From Lycorma delicatula (lineage: Eukaryota > Arthropoda > Insecta > Hemiptera > Fulgoridae), in the NCBI RefSeq assembly GCF_047948215.1, contig NC_134460.1:124199324-124263323 (forward strand): 64,000 bases of DNA. Direction: 5' to 3'. Both the position numbers and the translations under genes were made by a program. Shown here piece by piece: positions 31,485 through 42,796 of this stretch. The notes under the pieces are model-generated. The model saw only the letters and a list, made by a program, of their open reading frames with translations, did not search any database and was not told the DNA's origin. Each line of letters begins with the position of its first letter. Within the stretch, counting starts at the first letter, position 1.

Positions 31485-32690
31485 GATTGATACCTTAACA
31501 ATACCTGTAATTCCCACTTAAAATATTTGCCAGTTCGCTATCCAGTCTTAATTAAAAATAAAAGTTAAAACAAAGTTGTTATACTATCCTGGCATTGGTT
31601 ATTTATTAATGTATAGTGGAAAAATAATGATATATTAAAAAAAAATTTTTAAGACTTCAAAAAAATTCATATTTTTAAACTTTGATCGGCTCCCCTCAAA
31701 TATTGCCCCTATAGTATATTTTGGAGATCACTTGCGCTACTACTAAGCTTAGGAAGGCTCCAAATAAATTCGTTTAAAGAATATGCAATGAATAAAAAGA
31801 TACCCTTTTTCACTTTTTGAGGAAGGGAGAATTTGGAGAAAAATTTATTTTTTAAATAGTAATATGTAATATTACTATTTAATTTAATAGTAATATGCAT
31901 GTTCGCATGTACTGGACTTAATATAAAGTGGAGTTATGTTTGCAAACTTTGAGAAAATTGACCCTAAAGAAACTATTTACCCCATCCCTGGGGATATTGA
32001 CCCAAACATTTACCAACAAATTCCCCCCATATACAGAATGTCCTTTAAAGGTGATGTCAAACTCTAAGAGGTTATTCTGCTTAACATACTGAAGAAAATG
32101 TCCACTGAACATAAAGCCGAAAACACAAATTTTTTCTGTCTGACCACCATTTCGTGTTGTTAAAAAAAATTATTTTTCACGAACGGTTGAAGATAATGCA
32201 ATAAAATGTACTTTATTTTAAAATAACATTTTTTATCAGGAAAAAAATAACGATCCTCTTCGTTGATAAATTTAAAAATGGCGATCGTTTCAATTTTTCA
32301 ATATTAAATATCGTAGGAATTTTAAAAATTATGAAGCATTCTTTTTTGAATAAAACGACACCTTAGTCGTAAAAATCCGACTACATTCAACAGAGTTATT
32401 GAAAAAAATAGGCATAAACCGATATAATTCCTAAAATTAGCAATTTTATCAGAAACCCCGATAATAAAAGAAACAAGATGGCCGCCGTAGCGGTTTAAAC
32501 CTACATTTTGCAATAACTCTCTTGTTTATCGTCGAATTTTTACGAATAAGGTGTCGTTTTGATCACAATAAAATGCTTCATAATTTATATACTACAACAC
32601 AATTTGATAAATTTAATAATTCCTAAGATATTTAAAACGGTGGAGAAACGATCGCCATTTTGAAATTAGTCAACTAAGAGTATCGTTCCT
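31485..32690. other. AT-rich non-coding DNA
   Basis: No gene recognised. Around 32270-32670 the sequence repeats a theme in both orientations: GGCGATCGTTTC at about 32280 and GAAACGATCGCC at about 32645, with AACGACACCTTAGTCGTAAAAATCC-like and GAATTTTTACGAATAAGGTG-like segments between. This is an inverted-repeat structure of about 380 bp, probably a small foldback transposon. Confidence 0.35.
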
Positions 32691-32691
32691 C

Positions 32692-32831
32692 CGTAGCCCG
32701 AATGATAGCGTCTCGGCCTTTCATCCGGAGGTCCCGGGTTCGAATCTCGGTCAGACATGGCATTTTCACACACGCCATAAATCATTCATCTGATCCTCCG
32801 AAACAGTACCTAACGGTGGTCCCGGAGGTAA
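32692..32831 (+). mobile_element. SINE-C, near-full copy
   Basis: CTCCGTAGCCCGAATGATAG (box A region), CGTCTCGGCCTTTCATCCGG, AGGTCCCGGGTTCGAATCTC (box B GGTTCGAATC), GGTCAGACATGGCATTTTCA, CATTCATCTGATCCTCCGAA, CAGTACCTAACGGTGGTCCC and GGAGGTAAAAAAAA. The 3' body CCTAACGGTGG resembles the 3' part of SINE-A (CCTCTGAAGTAATACC, GGTGGTTCCGGAGG). The two families thus share their 3' end but have different tRNA-like heads, as expected if both use the same partner LINE. Confidence 0.75.
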
Positions 32832-32837
32832 AAAAAA

Positions 32838-32965
32838 ACAGACACCTGTATCCACGATCTAGTATTCAAATCGTAATAAAAGCAACTACCTTTTTATTAG
32901 GATTCGAACGTGAGAACTGCCGACTTCGAAATCAGCTGATTTAATACGAAGAGTTTTACCATTGA
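32838..32965 (-). mobile_element. SINE-A, 5' fragment joined to SINE-C
   Basis: On the minus strand: TTCGTATTAAATCAGCTGAT, TTCGAAGTCGGCAGTTCTCA, CGTTCGAATCCTAATAAAAA (box B), then ATACTAGATCGTGGATACAG. It is truncated exactly where the A-run of the preceding SINE-C begins. Confidence 0.7.
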
Positions 32966-34685
32966 CAATCCCCCCCCCCCTTAACGGCCAATGATGTTTT
33001 TTTTAAAACCATAATGCAACCAATAAGAAAGAAATCTGTAAAATATCCTTCGAAAATAATATTTTCAAAGAATAACAAATAAAGATCTTGATGAGGAAAA
33101 TTCATTTAGAATTTTAAAATTTAAATTTTTCAAAATTATAAATTCCATTCCCTTATAATAATAGAAAATATAAGAAATTAAATAAGAAAAAATAAATTGA
33201 GTTTTTTTCAATATTTTCATCGGACTGGACCTCCTCCTCGGAAATTATGAACCTCCTAAACATAAATTATGATTCAACAGTATTATTATCTTAAATTCAA
33301 TTAACTAATTACGACGCCCTCTTCTACTACTACAATAATAACATCAATATCATTCACTGTTAGTGTAACACCAGCCCTTATCACGCACATAATTCTCCTA
33401 AAAGCAAATAGAGTTAACACGATAGTTTATTTATAACATATACTATAAAATAACTTTTATTTTTTATTAACGCGAAAACATTAGTATTATTTATTTATTA
33501 TAAATTTATCTACTACGGACTATCGATTACCTTTGGTCATATCATTCAATAAGTAATAAATATTAATAAAGTGATTTCATATAATAATGCCTTATGAAAA
33601 TAAAAATAGAATTATTCATGAGAAATTTGTTTTTAAAAGACCGATATTTTACCAACCTCTATATGAAAAAAGTTGAAATTTATATTACATTAAAAGTTTT
33701 TTTTTTTTTAATTAATACTCTTGTGAATTGTAATTTGAATAAATTATTTGAAGAAAGCCTGCAGGAATTATGAGTAAAAGTTTCCTGTTTTTGAGTCAGG
33801 GGATTTTCATAACGTATTTAAAAAATAATATCAAAAATTAGTATTTAAATATACTTAAAAATATATGTATTCCATTTAATGAAATAGAAGTACTATTTTT
33901 TAAATTGTTATTTCTGTTCTCAGTATACATAGGAAACCTTTAACCTCTAAACCGTAAGTTTTAACGATATTATTAAGATAAATATATATTTTATAATCCC
34001 ATTTAATAACGAGATGAAAAAAGAGTAGTAAAGGATGCTTTCCTTTATTACCCTTTCCGTAAAATCAACTCTCTGTTAAAAAAGAATTTCTTCTAGTAAA
34101 AGCAGAATAAAGTACAGGACCTCACATTGTCTGTACAATTAATTCAGAGTGAGTATTTTATATTTCAGGAAGGATTAGGTTGTCCTGTAAGTGTATATCG
34201 ATACTTTAGCTTTTGTATCTGATATCAAGATTGCATCGACTCTTCGAGTCCGGCGACCTTAACGCGAAAAACCGTGTAGGGTAATACTTAATCTAGAGAA
34301 CCGATAAGGAAACAAGAGATTGGAGATAAGAAAAAGAAGATGGGTGTATATAAGAATAATTTACTTTCAGAGTAACCGCTATACAAGATGGATTATTTTG
34401 CTCCCCGAATCAATGCTTAACACCATTTTCAGTCAGCAAACGTTCATCTCGTCCGTAGTTCCTCGGGAGGTTGGTTATTTTTACGCACAAAGAAGGAGCA
34501 TATTACTAATTAATGATTTTCTGGTAGCAACTTAGATATGTACTAAAATTATATATATTATACGTACAAAAATTGTTTTTCCTTTAGAAATAAAAAAGCC
34601 ATCCTAGAATTGGTACAGGATTCCTAAAAGAACAATTTCACCTATACTCGGAATTTCATGCCTGAACATATTAAGCTATGAAAAG
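32966..34685. other. AT-rich non-coding DNA
   Basis: Begins with a run of ten C. No feature recognised. The open frame at 34320-34535 has no known domain. Confidence 0.4.
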
Positions 34686-34749
34686 ATCAATGAAAAGATC
34701 TTCCAGTGGAAAAATATTTCAAAAAAAATACTAAGCAGTAGATAAAATT
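34686..34749 (+). repeat. Direct duplication, copy 1
   Basis: ATCAATGAAAAGATCTTCCA, GTGGAAAAATATTTC, CTAAGCAGTAGATAAAATT is repeated nearly exactly at 35254-35316, which lies inside the 3' region of the mariner-like element. The two differ mainly in the length of an A-run. Confidence 0.9.
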
Positions 34750-35089
34750 CTGGGGTTTAAAAAACTAAACTTTAATTTTTTATATAATTTCTTAACAAAA
34801 ATTTGATAGGTTGAAATTATGTGGCCATCGAAACAGAAAAAAACCTACATTTTTTTACCTTTTCTTTTTTTTCTACTTAATACTTCACCAATATTTTTGT
34901 GTGCTGCTATGCTGCTGTCAAAGTTCTCCCTTTCCACTCTTACAATACTTACTCTCTGGTTCTCTCTCTACCTATGACTCACCCTCTCTCGCTAATTCTC
35001 GCTCTCTATCCCTAATTACATCGGTGGGTTAGACTACAAAAAAAATAATCCATTATATCTAAGAAATGTGTTGCCTGTTGCCGTTTGTT
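34750..35089. other. Non-coding DNA with CT-rich stretch
   Basis: A CT-rich low-complexity stretch lies at about 34925-35015. Nothing else recognised. Confidence 0.4.
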
Positions 35090-35253
35090 ATACAGAGTCC
35101 GGCAGAAATAATTTCCCCATTTCAAACGTAAATAAAATAGGAATTAAAACAAGATAACAAAAAAATTAAATATCTTCTGAAAGAGCAGTGTTTTCACTTA
35201 TTTTCACATAACTTTTATTAATTTTAATAAAATTAATAAAATCATTGAAACCA

Positions 35254-35316
35254 ATCAATGAAAAGATCTTCCAGTGGAAAAATATTTCAAAATAATACCA
35301 AGCAGTAGATAAAATT
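35254..35316 (+). repeat. Direct duplication, copy 2
   Basis: Same sequence as 34686-34749. It is followed by an inverted pair TATAGATAG/CTATCTATA at about 35320-35342, just beyond the transposase stop. Confidence 0.9.
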
Positions 35317-35344
35317 AAGTATAGATAGACCTTCACTATCTATA

Positions 35345-36430
35345 CAGCTTTAACCTCTCTTTGAAATTCCGCAATTATTTTCTAGTCATTTCCAATGGTA
35401 TTGCAGCGATTTCTTGATAATAATCTTCTTTTAAAGGATCGAGGGTTCTTGGCTTCTGTTTAAAGATTTCAGGCTTTAGATGTCCCCACAGAAAAAAATT
35501 ACATGCTACAAGATCGGATGACCGTGCAGGCAATGGGATGTCCCATGGCCTGCACATGTTCCTCCTTGTGAAGTATAACTCCGGGAAATATTTCTCTGAG
35601 GAAATTCATCAATTGTCTTGCCATGTGAGGAGTGGCCCCATCTTGTTGAAACCATAAATTTTCGGCTTGATTTCCGAGTTCATCAAATCTAGGAAGACGA
35701 GTTAATCTAGTAGTAGTTCATCAAATCTAGATGAGTTCATCTAGGTAGGAAGACATCGATCGCGTAACATTTTTACATAACATTCGGAAATTACTGTAAC
35801 CGATCGTCTTTATTCCTCAAATAATTATGGCCTTATTATTCCAAATTCGTTAACCGCGTACCAAACTGTAACACACAGAGTTCGGAGAGCGCTCATGATG
35901 CTGTAGGGAATTATTTTCTGCCCAGTATCAAAAATCTTGTTTGTTAACACAACCCGGTAAATGAAAAAGGACATAGTCACTTGACACTACAATCGAGTTC
36001 ACTGGAACATTTTCTAGAATAGCCTGACTAATCCAGTCACTTTCATTTAGCTGCTGCACGACCATCATTTTGTAAGGATGAAAACTGTAAGTCGGCGTGT
36101 AACATTCTCCTGACAGTTCGATCAGAAATTTGTAACTCAGCAGCGTGTTTAAGAGCTGAGCGACGTGGAGATCGTGTAACTGCTTTTCTCGCCGCTTCAG
36201 TATTTTCGCGTATTCGAACGTGGCCAACCTGGTGATTTATTTTTTTAAACCGAACTGATAGCTCTAAAATTGGATATCTATAACTGAATTGTCTTCTTAT
36301 CGGGTACCGCAGCGTGTCGACCAAGCCTAAATTGTCAACAAAATTTTCGCTGCGTGTTGATAACAGAATCACCATTTTTAAAATACGTTTCAATAACCAC
36401 AGCGCAATACTCACCAATCCACGCCATAGT
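35345..36430 (-). pseudogene. Mariner-like transposase, frameshifted
   Basis: On the minus strand it starts near MAWIGEYCAVVIETYFKNGD (helix-turn-helix N-terminus). It continues with VRIRENTEAARKAV, SPRRSALKHAAELQISDRTV, RRMLHADLQF and YKMMVVQQLNESDW. The first catalytic region is SSDYVLFHLPGCVNKQDF, the second WFQQDGATPHMARQLMNF and the third ARSSDLVACNFFLWG. All three expected aspartates can be seen, though the residues around the first are changed (usually S-D-E-A-H-F). Frameshifts separate the parts at about 36230, 36060, 35930 and 35560, so it cannot make protein. It is the N-terminal SPRRSA type common in insects. Confidence 0.8.
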
Positions 36431-36693
36431 CGTAACTGAAATGGTAACAGATCCGCTACAAAATGGCGTACCGACATCGCGCCCTGTACTATTAGCGCTA
36501 CACCAGCAGCGGTAGGAAATCGGGGAATTACTTCTGCTGTGTGAATGTGTCCTACCTGCCAACTGGACGAACATCCAACATTAAATACAAAATAACAAAT
36601 GTATCCCCCCACCATTTTAATTGCAATGTACATAAACATTCAAGTGATCATTACAGAAATATATTTGGCAAACATTGTTACTTGTATGTTTTT

Positions 36694-37389
36694 ACTTCCT
36701 TATACAAAGTAAAGGAAGTAATATGATCGCGAATAATCTCAGTTTACATATTTCAACGGAAATACCCATTTTGAACATCCCTGAATCCATTTTGACTAGT
36801 TTCGGCGTGACGTCTGTGCGTACGTACGTATATATCTCGCATAACTCAAAAAGGATTAGCCGTAGGATGTTTAAATTTTGGATTTAGGACAGGTATAACA
36901 TTAGTTGTGGACCTCCTCTTTTGATTGCAATCAACTGGACCATAAGTGTCCAAAAAATCCCGAAATCGAAAAAATTTGAATTTTGGACTTTTCTTAACTG
37001 CATTAATAAGCCTTCATTGAGAGCTTTTCATAGTGATAGTTATTTTCATTGCTTCCAGAGTTAGAGCCAAATAAAATTTTAATTAATGAAATATTTGGAT
37101 CTTACAAGGGGAAGGCACGTCGGTTTGAATCAAACTTCATCTCCTTTTTTTTTAAGTTTTTTTTTTTTAATTTAAATATAATGATTTATTATTAATTATT
37201 AATCTCAGATTGTAAATTTTTTTTTACAATAAATAATAATTCAATAGTAACGATAGAAAAATAATAAATATGAAAAAATATCAGAAGTTAATAAAATAAA
37301 ATTTTATGTACTTTTCATTTTAAACAATGTGTATATGTAATTTAATAGGCGTACAAGGAAGCCATGCGGGGTCCACATCAGATTTTTTT
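36694..37389 (+). mobile_element. N1 element, near-full copy
   Basis: It starts ACTTCCTTATACAAAGTAAA then GGAAGTA, whose ends pair as a hairpin. It continues through ATGATCGCGAATAATCTCAG, TTTCAACGGAAATACCC, GTGCGTACGTACGTATATAT, CCTCCTCTTTTGATTGCAAT, GCCTTCATTGAGAGCTTTTC and ATTAATGAAATATTTGGATC. GGTTTGAATCAAACTTCATC follows (box-B-like), then nine T. It ends TTTAATAGGCGTACAAGGAA, GCCATGCGGGGTCCACATCA. Length is about 696 bp. No coding capacity was seen; short frames across it are chance. Confidence 0.8.
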
Positions 37390-39390
37390 TCTAAGCTTTA
37401 ACCGCAATTTAGTATATCTTAGTCTTTAATATAGATTTTTAAAAATGTAGTAAATGGTTTTTCAATGTATGTTTTATTTAATAATTTTTTTCCAGAAATT
37501 ATCAAGCTACATTTAGAAACAGAATTCACTAAAACGGCAAACTCCGGGTTAGATTAGTTGTGTGGGAAATAATTACAGCTGAACCGATATAAAAATTTCT
37601 TTGTTAAAATTTCAATTATTTGTTAAAATCGACGATAAAAAGATACTTCTTTGTATAAACTTTTTTTATCGTTCAGTAAAATATAAAATAAAGAATTTAA
37701 CCTTTATAGCAGAGTAAACAATACCGCTTTTAGAAAATACAATTAAATTCTTAGTATAATTAATCTACACAAACGAGATATTAAGTTTCACCTAAAATAC
37801 AAAGAATAGAGTCAAGATTAAAAAGCAACGATTCTAAAAAGAAAAGGGGAAAAATACGTAGTGATTGAACTGGAAAGCAGCTGACAACAAAGAGTAAAAT
37901 TTCCACGGTCTAGAAAAGAGGAAAGCGGTTAGGTAGGGCAGGATGATGTTGAAGTGGACAAAGTCTTATCATCATTAATTCTTCTGAGTTCCCGTTTGTT
38001 AGCTTAAAAAAAAAAAAAATATTAAACACTTACCGGTTCAGTGACCACACAACTTCCATTGATTCTTTTTTTATGTGATCGAACTAAAAAAATATTCGTA
38101 TATAGAAAAATGAATATGTAGGTATAATTAGTTCATTTTAATAGTGAATACATTTATTCAATACAGTCAATTTAAAAAGGAGAACAGTACTAGGCATTCA
38201 ATAATTATATTCGTATATTACTTTTACATTATAAATACTTAAATATCTGAATAGAACAGTTTTAAGTAAATAAAAACATTCGCTTTATCAAGAATAGTTC
38301 ATTAACTTTGAAAGTAATCCGTATAATGAGCAAATAAATGATGGTTGGTGGTTTTCTTTGTTCTTTTAATTTCTACTTCAGTATTACGAAGGATTTAAAA
38401 ATATCGCTATAACTGTAAATGAGAGTTTTTTATCTTTCAATTACACCGCTAAGAGGTTTTATTTACTCCATGATTTTATATTTATTATGTATTTTATTTC
38501 TACGTAGTTTTTCTTCATTATATTTTTTAAAAATGGGAAAATTGCATCTTGTAGCTCTTAATATAATAAAACCTAATACTAAAAAAAGCCCTAAAGAGTT
38601 AATAAAAAGCATCGCCAGAATTAGAAATAAAAAAAAAAAACTTTTCCGCAGTTCTACGCAAGATCGACTTTTTGTTTCCGACGCCCTTACTATTTCGTAG
38701 TCAGAAACGCACTACATAGTTCGATTAACCAGCTGACCCTACACACCAGCAGTCATCATAACCTCAATTTGAGGTTATGTTGCCTGTTATCGACCTTAAA
38801 TTGTGCGTTAACTCAGAAACGGCTCAACCAATCTTCATAAAATTTTCACTTGCACAACTTCAGATATACTGCAACAGTATATTTAAATTTCAATGAAATT
38901 TATTAAGTAGGTTTGGCGATTTTAGAGCCACAATATTACATACATGAATGGTATTTTCAAAATCCTCATACCTCAAAATGTAAAGAAAATCCATTCTCAC
39001 CCTTCCCCAATCCCACCGTAAGACTGAACGTAATAGCGTACTTTTCTTTCAAAAAGTCTGTAAAAAAAGATATTAAAGCCTACTGATAGGTAAGGAAATA
39101 ACGATACTGGATAATGAATAAACAGAATTAAATTACTTTGGACACGTGATCATGACAACTATTCATCATTTTGGAAATTGTTTTCGCTTTCTTTGTCTTC
39201 AACCTACATTTTTTTTAATGTTAGTAAATAATTTTTATGGGGGTTTTAGCGATGAATGACGTCGTGACCGCAGCATTTAAATCAGTAAGTTACATTTATA
39301 TTCAAGATGGTCCGAGTTACGTTTAACATACATTTTATCTCCGATTCAAGTATAAAATACGGGAAGCTAACTTTGTTTCACCTTTTTATT
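37390..39390. other. Non-coding DNA
   Basis: Contains an 11-bp-arm hairpin CATAACCTCAA/TTGAGGTTATG at 38757-38779. A phrase, AACTCAGAAACGGCTCAACC, at about 38811-38830 resembles untranslated sequence of insect transposons. The frame at 38419-38700 has no recognised domain. Confidence 0.4.
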
Positions 39391-39394
39391 CTTT

Positions 39395-39514
39395 TAGGTA
39401 GATTTCATAAGAAAGCTACCTATTATAATGGGTACCATGATTCGACTGCCGGAAAATTTCGACATATCTTCGCGTTTCACATCCTCCAGACACAAAACCA
39501 CCGTTACTTCAAAA

Positions 39515-39549
<35 letters not shown>
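39395..39549 (+). repeat. Dispersed repeat D copy 2 with TA microsatellite
   Basis: TTTTAGGTAGATTTCATAAG, ATTATAATGGGTACCATGAT, CCGGAAAATTTCGACATATC, TTCGCGTTTCACATCC and CAAAACCACCGTTACTTCAA match 9823-9987. It ends in (TA)n at 39517-39549. Confidence 0.75.
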
Positions 39550-39552
<3 letters not shown>

Positions 39553-39603
39553 ATCGTGTCCACAAGAAAGTGAAATATGTATTCACTTTCTTATGGATAC
39601 GAT
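39553..39603. repeat. 21-bp-arm hairpin next to the TA tract
   Basis: ATCGTGTCCACAAGAAAGTG+A (39553-39573) pairs with TCACTTTCTTATGGATACGA+T (39583-39603) with two differences that remain G-U pairable in RNA; the loop is nine bases. It follows directly after repeat D. Confidence 0.85.
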
Positions 39604-39609
39604 AACTAC

Positions 39610-40660
39610 CGTAACTTTCCGCCAATCATTTTCAAATTTAAACACAAAATATAACGACCAAAAATCTCGGTCGAGTTCGTTAATGGGCAAAATCGTAACA
39701 TGGGGATGGAAATGGGAGGGCTTTTTCGAAAAAAATTTTCGATGTATTTTAAATTAATAAAGGAAATTTTTTCAAGTAAAATTAATTCTCAATATAAAAT
39801 GTTGACATGATAAATTTATAAAATAGAATATTAAGATATAAATTTTCATAATTTGATAGCATGATTTGGTGAACTGCATCAATGATTAGGCGAACGGAAA
39901 ATATTATTTCCGTTTGGAATTCGATGAAGTTCAACAAAGGAAATCTTTTTTGCCTTTATCTTTTTTATTTTTTTTACTGTGCAAGTAATATTTATGTCTT
40001 TGAATACAAAATTGCAACCCCGCGAATACCTTGCGGAGTTTTATAATTATTTGGTGCCGACTGAATCGAGTTATTTACGAATTAATTACATGGCAGCTAT
40101 ATTTAAAGTTATATCACTGTTTAAAACTCGATAGACGATAAATTATTACATAAATGTTAGCGAGGACTAACAAATTGAGTCACCCTGTGCATTACTGCAC
40201 TAACACAGTCGCATACGTTGCAGTAAAATCTCACTACTACAAACAACAGTTAGGATATCTCTTAACGCTGAACAGTATGTCGTATTATATTCTATTACAT
40301 ATTAAGCCTCTTAGCAAATGTCAAACACTGAAATGACACTTCATACGATGCTATTATTGTTATCAGGTCAATGTTGTAGCTTAGTATTAGTAAAATTATA
40401 TGGACAACTACGAAGTTTTATCAACCAAAGTAACATTTCGATTTAAAAATAATTACTTTGATGTTACTTTTTACTTCTAAAGTAATTTGAAATTTACCAA
40501 GTACATAATTACTTATAAATAAATTATGTTAATAATGCTTTTATTTACAGTCGCATCAACAATTACAGTCATTAGCGACTAAAGTAACACTATCATGTAG
40601 TGTTACATAAAACAACAAAAATAAACAATAAAGAATAAACATAGACAAGTAACAACAAAT
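39610..40660. other. AT-rich non-coding DNA
   Basis: No feature recognised. Confidence 0.4.
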
Positions 40661-40667
40661 ACAAACT

Positions 40668-40789
40668 AAAAAAAATATCAGAAGTTATTAATGAAATAAA
40701 ATTTGATGTACTTTCCATTTAAAAAAAATGTGTATATGTAATTTAATAGACGTACAAGGAAGTCAGGTGGTGTCCACATCAGATTTTTT
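40668..40789 (+). mobile_element. N1 element, 3' end only
   Basis: ATATCAGAAGTTATTAATGA, TGATGTACTTTCCATTTAAA, GTGTATATGTAATTTAATAG, ACGTACAAGGAAGTCAGGTG and GTGTCCACATCAGATTTTTT match the 3' end of the copy at 36694-37389. The 5' part is absent. Confidence 0.8.
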
Positions 40790-42753
40790 TTTGCACCTGT
40801 ATTATTTATTAGAAACCCTTTAATAATGTATTATATTTTAAATCTTTTCTTTAATAATTTTATGGGTTGTGGCCATTAAAAAATGTAATGCAATTTTCAA
40901 AGTAATTCAGAAATTACTATAAAAGTTTAATACAAGTTTAACATTCTATTATCATTACAAACATAAATTTTGCTAATTGTTTTACTACTCTGTAATATAA
41001 TTTGTTCTAGCCTTTATTATATCCAAATAAATTGTCTAAGACTAAATAAATTATTTCCTCAAATAAATAAACGAATCAAAGTTTGATTTCTATGAGAATA
41101 GTGATGATATTCCTTATATAAGACAGTCCATGTAGTAAAAAAAAGTGGACGTGTTCCAATTAGAATATCACAATATGCATCTTGTTGGTCTGATACCGAT
41201 TTGCAGCAATAAAATACAGCTCACTGATGAATGGAAAGAAAACCGTTCCATTCCGATACTACATCCGGCAGCGAAACAATAGAATTTAAATGAGATGACA
41301 TCGCATGCCAATAAGAAGCATGCTGATGCTAAGAAAAGAGAGAAGTGATAAACAACCAATAATGGAATGGAATGACTGACGTAATTTTTCAAAGTAAATT
41401 TTATCTACATGATATTTACTACATTTCAGGTTGTGGTGCCTAACAATAAACTATAATTGTGGTAAGATTGTGGTGTGTGACTAGTAAATTACGGCATCTA
41501 TTTGTTTAATGATAATATGAAATCCGAAAATCTGATATACATAATAATAAGATACTGTAATCTATACGTTTATTATTTCATTTTAAACTACATATATTTT
41601 TTTTTTTTTTTTGTTTCAGCGAGTACTTCATTTCACTCAAACAAATCCATCGGAGTACTGAGGGCATCGCAATATATTTATGGCATCGTTTTCTGCTTAA
41701 CTATTGCCTTCCTATTTCAGACAACGTATATAGTTGTCTAATAAATTGTTATATATACATAGTAAATATTATGATAAAAAAAATTAAAAATTATTGTAAA
41801 AAAAAAAAGAATTACGACTTAATCAACATAATTACTAAATAACCAATAATATTATTTTAAAAAAAAGGAACCGATGAATTGGGTGAAATGTAAATAATGG
41901 TTTTTCTTAGTTTTCCTATTTTAAAATATTGTGGGATATAGACTGAAAATATAAAAGAGAAACTAATGGAATTATATAACTTTTTTGAAGTTGTTGGATA
42001 ACTGAATAATCATAAAATGTCCATTTTTTAGAACCTAAGGGTTCTCGAATAATGGGGCGCAGCATTAATAAGAAAATTAAAAATCGAAATGGTCACCAAA
42101 GGATGCTGTACGGCTAAAAGTATAGTTAGTTACTGATAATGTGATATATAACTAAAGAAAAAAAATAATAAAGTAGAATTTTATTTTAAGAAAGCAGAAT
42201 TAGGATATAATATTGGGATGAAATTTTAAATCCATTGATTTCTTATTTTCTTTGATAATAAATTATTTCAATAACAAAACAAAATTTGCAATCACATTTA
42301 CTCTTATGCATCTAGTGTATTACAGAAATAAAATCACATAATTTTGTGAAAAAAAATTCAATGTTAAATTCAGATCAGTATTGTTTACTAAAGAATACTC
42401 TATTACGTACACCATATCAAAATTAAATGTTATCGAATTACAAACAAAATATTTGCGTAATAACAAATATTTATGAAAATATTAAATAAATTTTTTCCAC
42501 CAGTTTGAAAATCAAACCTTTTATTTTTTTTTTTCCCCCATAAAAATTACTCTAATAAATTAATTTCTAAACTTATAAGTATGTAAATTTTAGTTTTTTC
42601 TGTTTAAATAAGGATGTAATTTATTAAACGAAATATTTTAAAAGAAAATAAATAATAAATGTCTACTACATTGAATTTTTTTTTCAAATACTTAAGCAGA
42701 AAATTCATCTAAAAAAGTAAGATAAGTTTTAAAAATGATGAAAAACTTTTAAA

Positions 42754-42755
<2 letters not shown>
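40790..42755. other. AT-rich non-coding DNA
   Basis: No confident feature. A less AT-rich stretch at about 41160-41400 contains an open minus-strand frame (41168-41392) rich in Leu/Ser/Cys without a recognised domain. Confidence 0.35.

Positions 42756-42794
<39 letters not shown>
42756..42794. repeat. TA microsatellite
   Basis: (TA)n, about 19 units. Confidence 0.95.

Positions 42795-42796
<2 letters not shown>

Larger units (their letters stand above)
35090..36600 (-). mobile_element. Mariner/Tc1-superfamily DNA transposon, decayed
   Basis: A degenerate transposase (35345-36430) lies on the minus strand. AGTCCGGCAGAAATAATTTC at about 35096-35115 is a plausible end of the element, but I could not find its inverted partner on the other side near 36.6 kb, so the 5' end is undefined. 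A 63-bp segment of its 3' region is duplicated at 34686-34749. Confidence 0.75.

Noticed and set aside
36043..36639. 198-codon minus-strand frame as an intact gene
   Set aside because: Only its C-terminal part is mariner transposase; the N-terminal part is out of frame with the real transposase start. It is a chance joining of frames.
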